Below are positions 35,061-45,072 of a stretch of DNA of 64,000 bases, in pieces; the stretch's first letter is position 1, and every line of letters starts with the position of its first letter. The DNA is from JBDGYW01 sp964518955 (lineage in GTDB: Bacteria; Gemmatimonadota; Gemmatimonadetes; Gemmatimonadales; GWC2-71-9), in assembly GCA_964518955.1 (NCBI GenBank), contig CAZFHS010000001.1:62001-126000 (forward strand), in the 5' to 3' direction. Under the pieces are notes generated by a model. The model worked only from the letters and a program-made list of their open reading frames with translations. It was not told where the DNA came from and did no database searches. Made by a program: the position numbers and the translations under genes.

Positions 35061-35651
35061 ATGAGTGACACTGGTTCTTCTAGGGAGAAAGTCTCGAAGC
35101 GGCTGAATGAGAGCATCGCGGTCAAACAGGCCATGCTCTCCGATGAGCATACCGTTGGCGCCATCGCGGAGATCGCCTCAGCTCTGGTCGAATCGATTCG
35201 AGCTGGACACAAGGTCCTCTTATGCGGCAACGGCGGAAGCGCCGCAGATGCCCAACATATCGCCGCCGAACTCGTAGGCAGGTTCTACACAAATCGCAAG
35301 CCTCTCCCTGCCCTCTCCCTGGCGGTCAACACGTCAACGATCACCGCACTGTCGAATGACTTCTCGTTCGACGATGTTTTTACCAGACAGGTTCACGGAC
35401 TTGGCCAAAGCGGAGACACTCTCATCGGCCTTTCAACCAGTGGAGATTCGGAAAACGTATATCGTGCGTTGGCGACTGCGCGAGAGATGGATATGACAAC
35501 CGTTGCTTTCACCGGAACAAGCGGCGGCAAGCTTCTGGCAGTTTCAGACCATTGCCTTCGTATCCCCAGCGAAGACACTGCGAGGATTCAAGAAGCACAC
35601 ATCACCGCGGCGCACATCATCTGCGAGTTGGTCGAATCCGAGTTGACGTAA
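35061..35651 (+). CDS. gmhA: Phosphoheptose isomerase GmhA (SIS domain)
   Basis: 196 residues from ATG 35061, giving the family length; a longer frame overlaps the serine hydrolase. LLCGNGGSAADAQHIAAEL and IGLSTSGDSENV are the SIS phosphosugar-binding loops. The zinc and catalytic residues correspond to His66, Glu70, Gln177 and His185, with the same spacing as His61, Glu65, Gln172 and His180 of the E. coli enzyme. It converts sedoheptulose-7-phosphate to D-glycero-manno-heptose-7-phosphate, the first step of ADP-heptose synthesis for lipopolysaccharide core, which supports a Gram-negative cell. The ribosome site is poor. Confidence 0.95.
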   Translation: MSDTGSSREKVSKRLNESIAVKQAMLSDEHTVGAIAEIASALVESIRAGHKVLLCGNGGSAADAQHIAAELVGRFYTNRKPLPALSLAVNTSTITALSNDFSFDDVFTRQVHGLGQSGDTLIGLSTSGDSENVYRALATAREMDMTTVAFTGTSGGKLLAVSDHCLRIPSEDTARIQEAHITAAHIICELVESELT

Positions 35652-35671
35652 CGAACGGGTAACGAGGAGTT

Positions 35672-35702
35672 CGGCCAACGACAAAACGGCCGCAAAACGG
35701 CC
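35672..35702 (+). terminator. Weak candidate terminator after gmhA with alternative stems
   Basis: CGGCC at 35672-35676, GGCCG at 35688-35692 and CGGCC at 35698-35702 allow two mutually exclusive 5-bp stems; the second closes a CAAAA loop and is followed by ATTTCGG. A short stem and weak tail keep confidence low. Confidence 0.35.
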
Positions 35703-35802
35703 ATTTCGGTGTAAGATCCTCCCTACATGCCCTTGCGTATGACAAGGTGGATCCGCAGGTTGTTCAGTAAGAAGATCTTCACATGCGAAGAACGGAGAAC
35801 TG

Positions 35803-36234
35803 ATGCACTCTTTCGGTAAGAAATCTGCGGCTCTGGCAGCTGCCTGCACGATATTGGTATTTGCCGCATGCGGTGACAGCAGCGGTCCCGAGGGCGAGGA
35901 GCAGGACTTCAGCGGCAACTACACGCTCCATGAGATTTCCCAGGGCACGGTGAGCAGCGTGACTGTGCTGCCAGGCGCAACTGGAACCTTCACGATGACA
36001 GCAACCACCTACCAGGTTTCCATCAACATTCCTATCGGTCCGGTCGCCATTGACGACAACGGAACGTATACCGCAATCGGCACGGCCACGTCGGGGGACT
36101 TCACTCAGCAATCGACTGACGATCCGAATTTACAGTACCAAGGGACCTACACCTGGAACGCGACTACGAACCGCCTGACGTTGGACACGACAGCACAGGG
36201 CGTCCGTACGGTCTTGGTTCTCCAAAGGACCTGA
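35803..36234 (+). CDS. Small lipoprotein of unknown function, coupled to a TonB-dependent receptor
   Basis: 143 residues. TILVFAACGDSSGPEG is a lipoprotein signal with lipobox FAAC, and the mature part (about 120 residues) is beta-rich (GNYTLHEI, GTFTMTATTYQVSI, TYTWNATTNRLTLD) like lipocalin-type or calycin-like domains. GGAG lies about 7 bases before ATG 35803. The TonB-receptor gene begins 4 bases after its stop, so the pair probably works together, as surface lipoproteins do with uptake barrels. The ligand is unknown. Confidence 0.85.
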   Translation: MHSFGKKSAALAAACTILVFAACGDSSGPEGEEQDFSGNYTLHEISQGTVSSVTVLPGATGTFTMTATTYQVSINIPIGPVAIDDNGTYTAIGTATSGDFTQQSTDDPNLQYQGTYTWNATTNRLTLDTTAQGVRTVLVLQRT

Positions 36235-36238
36235 TGAC

Positions 36239-38395
36239 ATGCGGATTCTGACCATCAAGGCTGCGGTTTTGCTTTTCGCCCTCCTCGTTGGGAGGGCGGC
36301 GGGCCTTTCTGGTCAGAACGCAACGATTGCTGGCGTGGTGCGGGCAAGGGAGTCGGGTGAGCCGATTCGAGGTGCCACCGTGTTTCTCGATGGCACACCG
36401 CTCAGGTCGGTCACCAACGCGAGAGGTGAGTTCGTCCTCACCAGGCTCGGTGCGGGTGAATACGATCTCCGCGTGTTGGCGATGGGGTTCCAGTCAGACA
36501 GCGTATCCGGCATCGCAATTGCGGGTAACGAACAGCGGGAGGTCACGCTGGATCTCGACCGTGTGTCCCTCGTGCTTCCGGAAGTCATTATTACGGCCAA
36601 TCGGATTGCTCAAAGACACGACGAATCTTCCGTCAGCATATCGACACTCCCCAGCCGGGAGATAATGCAGCGGAATGTCACCACACTGGACAAAGCTCTC
36701 CTCTATGTGCCAGGCGTGACGTTCAACGGCAAAGAGCAAATAGACATCCGTGGCGCTGCGGGCATTTCACGCGGCGTCGGCAGCAGGGTACTGATGCTGC
36801 TGGATGGGCATCCGATTTTGAGCGGCGATGGGGGCGAGGTCGACTTCGGTACGATTCCACTCTTTGACTTAGATCGTACCGAGATCGTCAAAGGCGCATA
36901 CTCGGCAGTGTATGGTAGCAATGCCGTCGGTGGCGTCGTCAACATCATCACCAAACCGGTCGCGGATGAACCGGAAACCGTGTTCCGAGGCCACGCAGAC
37001 GCCTACGTATACCAACCTCAGTACAAGTGGGCTGGTGAGTTGCGTTCGGCTCTTGGCGCTGGCGTGCAGCACTCACGTCGTATCGGGTCGATAGGCGCAC
37101 GCGCCTCAGTCGGCTATGAAGGCACCGAAGGATTCACGGAAAACGGGGAGTCTAGACGGATAACCGGCCGGGTGAAGCTGACGTCGGGTCCGAACAGCCA
37201 TCATCCATGGGATGTATACGGAGTGTTCTCGCGCGACCGTGCCGGAGAGTTCTTCACCTGGCGGTCCGCTCAGGAGCCGTACCGGGTGGCACCAAATGAA
37301 TTGGGCGACTACAGCGTTGACTTCAAAGTCTTGACTGGAGCTACGGTCACGCCGATCGCGCGGGCCAATACGCTTCTCAGATTGAGCCCGTACTTCAACA
37401 TCAACTCGCTTCAGAACTACCTCAACGTGAATCAGGATTGGCATAGAGCGGTCAAACCCGGCTTCTCGGCACAGCTATCCTGGTACACGCAGAGCAAGCA
37501 TGCCATCACGATCGGCGCAGATGGTGCCGGCACATGGGTCACGTCGAACTTCCTGGGAGACCCAAAGATCTTCGACGTTGCCGTCTTTGCCCAAGACGAG
37601 TTCCCTTTGGCTCACAACCTCAAGGGTTCATTGGGGGTGCGCCTCGATCGTCACGAGGTCGATGCAGGCGAGGCAGAGCTCGCCTTTAGTCCCAAGGCAG
37701 GGCTGGTGCTGAGGGTGGCACCGCAAGCCACCATACGCATGTCGGTGGGTGGCGGGTATCGTGCGCCGAGTGCTATCGAACAATTCGTGTCCACATATCA
37801 GTTCGGTTTTCAGGTGGTGCCTAACCCAGGTCTCAAGGGTGAGCAAGCATGGTCGGGCGAGATCGGCAGTACGGTAACACTGCTCGACAGAGTGCGCATA
37901 GACGGAGCGTTCTTCGCTAGCTTCTACCACGATCTCATCGGGCCGGCCGTGGTACCCAACCGCCCCTTCGTATTCCAATTCCAAAACGTCTCCCGTGCCC
38001 GGGTCGCTGGATTGGACCTCGGTGTCAACGCGCAGCTTCTCCCAAACGTAGTAGAGATGCAGGCGGGCTACCTCTTCCTCTCAACAGAGGATCAAATGGC
38101 GCATCAACCTCTACCGTACCGATCCAGGCACAACGTGACCGGTACGGTGAATCTGTTTGGCGGGTTGGCTGGAGTTGATGCACGCTACAGAAGTCGCGTA
38201 GAAGAGGTGCTGGGTTATCCTTTCGATCCACGTTCGGCCATCACGATAGTGGATGTGAGGCTTGGCTATCGCCTGGCCGGGATCATATGGCAGCTGAAGT
38301 TCGCCAACCTCTTCAATCGGTTCTATGTTGACGTGCAGGAGAGGAACCCCGGAGCTCCGCGAAGCATATCGATCACGGCACTTCACGGAATGTGA
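36239..38395 (+). CDS. TonB-dependent outer-membrane receptor with CarboxypepD-like N-terminal domain
   Basis: 718 residues. After a signal peptide, a carboxypeptidase-regulatory-like domain (GVVRARESGEPIRGATVFLDGTPLRSVTNARGEFVL) precedes the plug domain (NVTTLDKALLYVPGV, IDIRGAAG, LLDGHPI, AYSAVYGSNAVGGVVNIIT). The rest is a 22-strand-type barrel ending at VDVQERNPGAPRSISITALHGM. It imports an unidentified ligand across the outer membrane using TonB energy. It is about 4 bases downstream of the lipoprotein gene and 1 base upstream of the DUF5916 gene, so the three form an operon. Confidence 0.94.
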   Translation: MRILTIKAAVLLFALLVGRAAGLSGQNATIAGVVRARESGEPIRGATVFLDGTPLRSVTNARGEFVLTRLGAGEYDLRVLAMGFQSDSVSGIAIAGNEQREVTLDLDRVSLVLPEVIITANRIAQRHDESSVSISTLPSREIMQRNVTTLDKALLYVPGVTFNGKEQIDIRGAAGISRGVGSRVLMLLDGHPILSGDGGEVDFGTIPLFDLDRTEIVKGAYSAVYGSNAVGGVVNIITKPVADEPETVFRGHADAYVYQPQYKWAGELRSALGAGVQHSRRIGSIGARASVGYEGTEGFTENGESRRITGRVKLTSGPNSHHPWDVYGVFSRDRAGEFFTWRSAQEPYRVAPNELGDYSVDFKVLTGATVTPIARANTLLRLSPYFNINSLQNYLNVNQDWHRAVKPGFSAQLSWYTQSKHAITIGADGAGTWVTSNFLGDPKIFDVAVFAQDEFPLAHNLKGSLGVRLDRHEVDAGEAELAFSPKAGLVLRVAPQATIRMSVGGGYRAPSAIEQFVSTYQFGFQVVPNPGLKGEQAWSGEIGSTVTLLDRVRIDGAFFASFYHDLIGPAVVPNRPFVFQFQNVSRARVAGLDLGVNAQLLPNVVEMQAGYLFLSTEDQMAHQPLPYRSRHNVTGTVNLFGGLAGVDARYRSRVEEVLGYPFDPRSAITIVDVRLGYRLAGIIWQLKFANLFNRFYVDVQERNPGAPRSISITALHGM

Positions 38396-38396
38396 T

Positions 38397-40619
38397 TTGC
38401 GAAAGCGCTTTCTGCTCGTTTGTCTGAGTTTGACATGCGTGAATGCCGTTAGCGCACAGGTGACACAGGAAGCCCAACAGTCCGCACAACAGCCCATCGA
38501 TCCTGAAGCCGTTACGCGTCCAGAAACATTCGCCAGCCGTACCACCGCTGAAATCAGCATAAATGGCAGACTAGACGAGAGTGCTTGGGGCGATGCGGAA
38601 CCGATAACCGAGTTCGTACAATCCAAGCCCAACACGGGATACCCGGCAACCGAAAATACGCTCGTCCGGATTCTCTATGACGACAAGAATCTCTACGTAG
38701 GTGCGATCTGCTACGAGTCTTCCCCGGACAAGGTGACTGTCACCAGTTTAGAACGTGACTTTCAGACACTCAACAGCGACATCTTCGGCATCTCTCTCGA
38801 CACGTTCCTGGACAGGCGAAACGGCTTCATCTTCTGGATCAATCCACGAGGTGCCATTAGGGACGCACAGGCATTCGACGACAGCCGCACCCGCAACGAC
38901 GCATGGGACGGGATAATCGACGTTAGAACAACTGTTGCCGATTCCGGATGGGTCGTCGAGATGGCAATCCCCTGGACGACCCTGCGCTTCAACGCCTCTC
39001 AAGACCAACAAACCTGGGGTGTGAACCTCAACCGCCGAATTCGACGAAAAAACGAAGACGTTTACTGGTCGCCGCTAGACCAACGCGAATACATCCACAA
39101 GATGTCGAGGGCCGGCACGCTGAGAGGCCTCGAAGAAATCAGACCCGGTCGGAATTTCCTCTTGAAGCCGTACGTGCGGGCGCTCAGAAGCACTGGAAGC
39201 AACCTGGCGGAAGAGGATAGGGGCAACGATTACGACGGCGGCCTGGATCTGAAGTACGGCATCACACCTCGAATGACGCTGGACCTGACCTATCGCACAG
39301 ACTTCTCTCAGGTCGAGGTGGACCAGGAACAGATCAACCTGACACGTTTTCCACTGTTTTTCCCGGAACGACGCGACTTCTTCCTGGAAAATTCAGGGAC
39401 GTTCACTTTCGGTGATTTGCGAGGCATGTCGGGCGATCCGCGGACAGGCGCTTCTTTACGTGACTTCTCCCTGTTCCATTCCCGCCAGATCGGGCTGAGT
39501 AGCGGTAGTCCAGTTCCTATGGAGGTAGGTGGGCGTCTCACCGGTGGAGCTGGTCGGTTCGAGCTCGGTTTGTTGAATGTTCAGACAGCGGCGTTCGACG
39601 GTGACCCCGCGGAGAATTTCTCCGTCGTTCGAGTTCGCCGCAAGGTGCTCCGTGCCTCCGATGTCGGCTTCATGTTCGGCAACCGCCAAGCGACTGGCGA
39701 TGGCGGCGGAGCGTACAATCGCAGTTTTGGCGTCGATGCGAATGTGCGGCCGTTGAGAAACCTCGTCGTGAACTCTTACTTTGCCCTCACCCGCAGTAGC
39801 GACGGTGACGACGATGAAGCGGGGAGGTTGTCGGTTGGATGGCGAGATAGGCTTTGGGATGCATCTGTGCTGTTCAGGTACTTCGGCGACAACTTCGACC
39901 CGGGCATCGGGTACGTGAGGCGCGAGGGTATTCGTCAGTACTATGCAACTGTTGGAGCACATCCCCGGCCAACAATTCCGCTTGTGATGACGTTGAACCC
40001 GTATGTAGAGGGTCACTACATCACCAACCTGAATGGGCTGCTGGAGACTCGAACCGGAAGAGCCGGGTTGGGAGCGGTACTCATGGACGGCAGCAGGCTC
40101 ACCCTGCAGTTGTCAGATCGCTTCGAACATTTGGATAGTCACTTCAGAGTGGGATCCGACACGGTGTCCGCCGGTGACTACTCGTTCAGAGAAGCATCGG
40201 CCTCGTACACTTCTAGTGGGGGAAGAGCGCTATCGGGAAGACTCACTGTATCCGGCGGAGGATATTTCGGTGGTACACGCAGCACGATATCCACCGGCCT
40301 CACATGGCGCCCCGATTACCATGTGTCGTTCGAACTGTCGGCAACACACAATGCTCTGGAAATCCAAGGGAATTCGAGCAACGCCGACCTGTTCAGCGCC
40401 AGGGTAAAATACTCCCATTCAACCAAGCTTTATCTGCGCGGGTACGTGCAGTACAACCACGCCACAGAACAGTTCGTGACGAACATCCGCCTCAACTTCA
40501 TTCACGCTCCTCTCAGCGATTTTTTCCTCGTATACACCGAACGACGCGACATGACGAACGGCGGGGGCGTGCTCGAGCGATTCGTTACTGCAAAGCTGAC
40601 CAAACTTCTGGCTTTCTGA
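38397..40619 (+). CDS. DUF5916 outer-membrane protein with N-terminal CBM9-like domain
   Basis: About 740 residues if it starts at TTG 38397, 1 base after the receptor stop; this gives a signal peptide (RKRFLLVCLSLTCVNAVSAQ), which the upstream reading from 38325 would bury inside the receptor. EISINGRLDESAWGDAEPI and the following 170 residues are the sugar-binding-like (CBM9/DOMON-type) domain. The remainder, with FFPERRDFFLENSGTFTFG and beta-strand-rich segments to LTKLLAF, is the DUF5916 barrel. Function of the family is not established; it often sits with TonB receptors, as here. Confidence 0.9.
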   Translation: MRKRFLLVCLSLTCVNAVSAQVTQEAQQSAQQPIDPEAVTRPETFASRTTAEISINGRLDESAWGDAEPITEFVQSKPNTGYPATENTLVRILYDDKNLYVGAICYESSPDKVTVTSLERDFQTLNSDIFGISLDTFLDRRNGFIFWINPRGAIRDAQAFDDSRTRNDAWDGIIDVRTTVADSGWVVEMAIPWTTLRFNASQDQQTWGVNLNRRIRRKNEDVYWSPLDQREYIHKMSRAGTLRGLEEIRPGRNFLLKPYVRALRSTGSNLAEEDRGNDYDGGLDLKYGITPRMTLDLTYRTDFSQVEVDQEQINLTRFPLFFPERRDFFLENSGTFTFGDLRGMSGDPRTGASLRDFSLFHSRQIGLSSGSPVPMEVGGRLTGGAGRFELGLLNVQTAAFDGDPAENFSVVRVRRKVLRASDVGFMFGNRQATGDGGGAYNRSFGVDANVRPLRNLVVNSYFALTRSSDGDDDEAGRLSVGWRDRLWDASVLFRYFGDNFDPGIGYVRREGIRQYYATVGAHPRPTIPLVMTLNPYVEGHYITNLNGLLETRTGRAGLGAVLMDGSRLTLQLSDRFEHLDSHFRVGSDTVSAGDYSFREASASYTSSGGRALSGRLTVSGGGYFGGTRSTISTGLTWRPDYHVSFELSATHNALEIQGNSSNADLFSARVKYSHSTKLYLRGYVQYNHATEQFVTNIRLNFIHAPLSDFFLVYTERRDMTNGGGVLERFVTAKLTKLLAF

Positions 40620-40683
40620 TCCGCGGTGGCTCCCGCCACGCACCCGAAATACCTTTCTGCAACTCCAATCAGAAGAAAACCAA

Positions 40684-43600
40684 ATGCTGCAAAGATCTCG
40701 TGAAAAGAACGTGTCTGCCGGGCTCGTTGCACTGGCGCTTTTTGCTGTCGCCATTCCGGTTCTCCCAATCCACTGGCAGCAAAGTGCTCCCGATGACCCG
40801 ATAGGGTTGGAATCCGTATTCGAACATGGTCCCCTGCTCCAAGACAGAAACGGCGATGGTTTCATCGACTTCGTAGATGCGCATGTCGTTCTCGGCGAAT
40901 CGCCGACCGACGTAGATATCGTTGCGGCTGCAAACGTCGCTGCCAGGCTCGGTTATGAGACAACATCCATGGACCTCCCGATGACGGGAGGCTCGGCGGG
41001 TGTAGCGATCGCGATTGGGCAAGGGGCGTTGGAGGCTCTCGCCATTCGATCGGACGCGCTAGGCGTTGATCTCGAACCTGGCCTAGGCGTGGTTACGATT
41101 CTGAACAACGAGGCGGACGGCACGCTCGTTGTCGCTGGCGGGGACAACGCGGGCACCGCAGCCGCCTCCCTGGCCTTCAGCGGACATGCGCCTCACATAT
41201 GGGATCCGGAAGGTGCGACGTTCTCGGACGTAGTCACAACAGCACGAGAGATGCTCGAGGCTGCCGGTGTCACTGATGTGGACGCCCGTGTGACCCGGAT
41301 AGTCGTGGAGAATGACGTCGCTGGATTGAGGCGGTTGGATCTGGATGTTGGTGTGGGAGCAGATGCGTTTGGGCAGGCGGAGATGGTGTTGAGGGAGGAG
41401 GGGGAGAAGAGGGAGGAGACGGAGAGGGAGGAGGAGGGAGAGGAGGAGACAGATTCCGATACGCCTCCATCGTTGCGGTTCGATGGCCTTCGGTTGTTGC
41501 GCATACAGCTGAATGCCGACGGTGCGGAACCCACCATTATCCACATATCCGGAACGGACGAGTCAGTCGAGCAGGCATCTGGGCGACGTCCGGGCGGCGG
41601 TGACAAGGAAGATCTGAATCTCTCGAACCTCTTCACCAAAGACGGTTTTCTCAGCGACAACGATCGCAACCTCATACCGGACCGTGTGGACGTTTTGCTG
41701 AGTGCCGCGGGCGAAACTAGCGGGGCCACAGTAGATCTCGCCGCGCGATTGGCCCTCGAGGCGGCGGGTGTCACCATTCCGATCGCGATTGCCCCAGATG
41801 AAATCGAGAAACCCGAGGATCAACCTCCGCTGGTCTTGATAGGCAACTCGCACCCAATCGTGCAGCGGTTGGTTGACAGCGCCAAGCTCGAAATGCCCGA
41901 ACTCAACCCAGGCGAGGGTTGGATTCAGGTGATACCGAAGGCCTTCGACGACAAATCCGCCATGGTGGTTTTGGGAGCGGACGATGCAGGGTTAGAGCGG
42001 GCTGTACGGCAGGTCGCAGAGAGATTCCCTCATGTATGGGAGCGAGGAAAAGATCGAACGACGATCGACGATGTCACGCACGATCTGTGGATGGCTCTTT
42101 CCAGCCGTTCTCCTATCGGTCAGGCCGCTACGGCGCTCTACAAACTCGATCAACTGATCGGAACCTTCAGCGGAACCGATCTCGAAAACGCCGAAGTCAG
42201 CATTCATGTCGAGAAAGCAGACGATGGTTTGGCAGATTTCGTGCGCACTTTTGTCGACGGGAGGCTTCGAGCCGATCGTGTCGGCGTGAGCGTCGACAAC
42301 CTGGACGTCCAAAACGCCCAACTTCTGATCGACGACGAATTCGATGTTGCCTCGGAGGTGGAGGAATTCTGGAGCGTCTTCCGTTCCGATCTGCTGCCCC
42401 GAGTGCTCGACGGAGAATCTGTAACTCTTCGAACTCTACTCAGCGAACCACCGGAGGTCAGAGCACAGATACGACAACAGGTCACGGATGAGTTGGTAAC
42501 CGCCGGGGCTGACCCCGCGACCACCTCCGTCACCATACTTTCTGCGTACAAACAGGGATACAGCTGGCTGTACGACCAGGTGCGCCCCGCCCTCTTAGAA
42601 CAAGAAATCGACTCCGTGGTAATCCGCTTTGCCGAGATCGGACCGCCCGAGGAATGGCCTCAGCAGGCGATGTACACTCCCACTCGATGGCTGCTCGAGA
42701 TCTTCCCTATTGACGAGGTGCTCGCTCGTGAGCTCGGCATTGAACTCGGTCGGATCCGGTTCGAGAAGATGCCCATCGGGTCGACCACATATGAGGTCAT
42801 CGTTACGGCGCCAGGAGGAGCGGAAATTTGCCGGGAGGAGTTCGATCCGAAGTACGTGCTGCGTCCGTACTTCGATCGATTCCCAGACTATGAGATGGCC
42901 CGCGTAACGACCGGGTGGATAACTGCCAGTGTCGGAGGCGACGAAGTAGTGAGCCGTCGAATCGTGACCGACGTGGAGCGGTTCTGGGACCACTTCCAGT
43001 CGCAGACGTTGATGCAGATCTACGACTACGTCATGCTGAACGGCGATGGGAAGCCCAGGGCATCTGACGCACCACATTTCGGCGAGTTGCGGGTAGACAT
43101 TTCTCTTTCCGAACCCGACTACCAGATAGGCGTGGACAAGGAACAGATCTCCTCGATGGAAGCGTTGCACGAAGAGATCTACTTCGCAGTGCTCCATTTC
43201 TTCGACGTGATGGGGCAGATGGCACGGGGCCAGGGCCTCAACTTCCCCGGACGAGTCATCCCTGTGGTACGCCCGAAGGGAGACGGAGCCGCAGGCCATG
43301 CAAAGATCACGTTCACCGGTTTCGGTGCTTCCGGACCGATGGTGAAACTCGCCTACACGGAGCGGGGCGGGTTCCCGCAAGAAGAGCGTCGGCTCATTCT
43401 TCCAGTCACAATGGATAAGCCCATGCCATTGGCTGCAAGGGTGAGCGCAAACAACACCGGCCTCGACGAGTTGGGATTCCGCCTACAAGTGAACTTCTCG
43501 GAAGATCGTCGGGAGGAGTTCGTGTTGCGCACCAGTGCACGAAGCATCGACGGGCGAATTACGTCAGCTGAGCAGCTCACGACGATACTCACAATTGCAG

Positions 43601-44928
43601 AGGATTTGCGCGACGTTGGTTTGTATCGAGATCAAGTCGCTTACCACGGATTGGGTTCGATCGGTCTTACCACATTCTGGGGACACGAGTTCGAGACAGA
43701 CTCATCCGTTGCAGTATCGATGATTGATAATGGGGCGCCTGCAGCATTCCCAAACATCGGCGACTACCGCGACAGCGACTATAGGTGGAACGGAGAGAGA
43801 ATCGTCCAGTGGGACACACCGATTCACCCGGTGGAGGCAGCAGAGATTCTATCCAGGATGTCCACATTCCCAGAAGCCAGCGCGTACAAGGCGGGCGAGA
43901 GCTATCTCGGGCAGCAGATCTGGGCGCTGGATCTGATGGCCCCACTCGAAGGATCGCATTGGTCGCAGGCAAAGGTTTCTACACTAAAGCCGACCGTGAT
44001 GTACTCGGGCAGAGAGCACGCGAACGAAGTCTCGTCAACGAGTCATCTGTTGCGACTCGCCGAACTCGTGCTCACCGATCCGGAATACGACCATGTTCTG
44101 GACAGCGTGAACATCGTGATCCATCCAATCACAAATGCCGATGGCGCACAGATAGAGCACGAACTCCACCAGATCACCCCCGACCACATGGTGCACGCCG
44201 CCTACCTCGGCTCACTCGGAGTGGGGCCGACGGCAGGCCAGGGTGAGGACGACCCGATCTACCCTGAAGCAAAGGTACGACCCAAGCTGTGGAACACGTG
44301 GCTACCCGACATCTACATGAATCCGCACGGGTATCCTTCACACGAATGGGTGCAGTTGTTCTCCGAGTACGCCGCTTGGGTGCGCACCAGAGCGACGGAG
44401 GCACGAAGCTGGTGGGGAATGCGCGGGTGGTTCATGCCACGCTTCAACTACGTCGACAGCCCCGAATTCCCCGATCACAAAGCGGCAGCATTCGAGATCA
44501 GAGATCGTATTACGGACAAGGTGAACGGCGTTTCTGCGATGCGCGACCTCAACAGGCGCGCGTACGATCGATATCGTCGGTATGCCTTCGAATTCGACAA
44601 AGACAATTTCAAGTTGGATTTCTCCGACTCGGTACTGATCTACACTGCTCTGACGGGTTCAACGGGCGAAGGTCGCGGCGGAGCAATGTCGAACCCCCGC
44701 GTCACAATTTGGTCTGCCACCACAGAAGCGCCGGACGAGACGGCGTATGGCGAGTGGATGGATCTGATGGCCAGCACGGGCCTTGCTTGCGACGAAGCTG
44801 TATTGGAGTACCTGGTGGAAACGCACCACGAGGTCGAACGGACCAAGGAAACGTTTTTGAACGGCATGACGTTCAAGGTTCACCGGCCGAGGCCGGCGAA
44901 GCAGGAGAACGATGACAAAGAATCTTAG
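40684..44928 (+). CDS. Giant exported M14-like zinc peptidase (1414 residues) with dockerin-like motifs
   Basis: A hydrophobic start (SAGLVALALFAVAIPVLPI) is followed by DRNGDGFIDFVDAHVVLG, a DxNxDGxIDxxD calcium-loop like a dockerin repeat; a weaker second copy is at about residue 317 (DNDRNLIPDRVDVLL). Around residues 237-256 is a Glu/Lys/Arg-rich linker encoded by a polypurine run. The peptidase part is near residue 1100: SGREHANEVSSTSHLL has the HxxE zinc pair (His1112, Glu1115) and DIYMNPHGYPSHEW the third His candidate. Much longer than usual M14 (about 400-600); the middle 700 residues have no recognised domain. Substrate unknown. Confidence 0.8.
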   Translation: MLQRSREKNVSAGLVALALFAVAIPVLPIHWQQSAPDDPIGLESVFEHGPLLQDRNGDGFIDFVDAHVVLGESPTDVDIVAAANVAARLGYETTSMDLPMTGGSAGVAIAIGQGALEALAIRSDALGVDLEPGLGVVTILNNEADGTLVVAGGDNAGTAAASLAFSGHAPHIWDPEGATFSDVVTTAREMLEAAGVTDVDARVTRIVVENDVAGLRRLDLDVGVGADAFGQAEMVLREEGEKREETEREEEGEEETDSDTPPSLRFDGLRLLRIQLNADGAEPTIIHISGTDESVEQASGRRPGGGDKEDLNLSNLFTKDGFLSDNDRNLIPDRVDVLLSAAGETSGATVDLAARLALEAAGVTIPIAIAPDEIEKPEDQPPLVLIGNSHPIVQRLVDSAKLEMPELNPGEGWIQVIPKAFDDKSAMVVLGADDAGLERAVRQVAERFPHVWERGKDRTTIDDVTHDLWMALSSRSPIGQAATALYKLDQLIGTFSGTDLENAEVSIHVEKADDGLADFVRTFVDGRLRADRVGVSVDNLDVQNAQLLIDDEFDVASEVEEFWSVFRSDLLPRVLDGESVTLRTLLSEPPEVRAQIRQQVTDELVTAGADPATTSVTILSAYKQGYSWLYDQVRPALLEQEIDSVVIRFAEIGPPEEWPQQAMYTPTRWLLEIFPIDEVLARELGIELGRIRFEKMPIGSTTYEVIVTAPGGAEICREEFDPKYVLRPYFDRFPDYEMARVTTGWITASVGGDEVVSRRIVTDVERFWDHFQSQTLMQIYDYVMLNGDGKPRASDAPHFGELRVDISLSEPDYQIGVDKEQISSMEALHEEIYFAVLHFFDVMGQMARGQGLNFPGRVIPVVRPKGDGAAGHAKITFTGFGASGPMVKLAYTERGGFPQEERRLILPVTMDKPMPLAARVSANNTGLDELGFRLQVNFSEDRREEFVLRTSARSIDGRITSAEQLTTILTIAEDLRDVGLYRDQVAYHGLGSIGLTTFWGHEFETDSSVAVSMIDNGAPAAFPNIGDYRDSDYRWNGERIVQWDTPIHPVEAAEILSRMSTFPEASAYKAGESYLGQQIWALDLMAPLEGSHWSQAKVSTLKPTVMYSGREHANEVSSTSHLLRLAELVLTDPEYDHVLDSVNIVIHPITNADGAQIEHELHQITPDHMVHAAYLGSLGVGPTAGQGEDDPIYPEAKVRPKLWNTWLPDIYMNPHGYPSHEWVQLFSEYAAWVRTRATEARSWWGMRGWFMPRFNYVDSPEFPDHKAAAFEIRDRITDKVNGVSAMRDLNRRAYDRYRRYAFEFDKDNFKLDFSDSVLIYTALTGSTGEGRGGAMSNPRVTIWSATTEAPDETAYGEWMDLMASTGLACDEAVLEYLVETHHEVERTKETFLNGMTFKVHRPRPAKQENDDKES

Positions 44929-45072
44929 CCGTCCAGCTGCACGAGCGGATGCACGTCATTTGTAACGACAGCTTCGACGACATGGACACCGGTTGCGAAA
45001 TTACCGGTTTGGTGATACATCACGAATAGGCCGGCAGCGTCAATACATCGGGCCGGACGGGAGGAATACGAG

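Noticed and set aside
41391..41449. Purine-rich stretch as a regulatory triplex element or repeat insertion
   Set aside because: It codes in frame for a Glu/Lys/Arg linker inside a long intact gene, so coding is a sufficient explanation.
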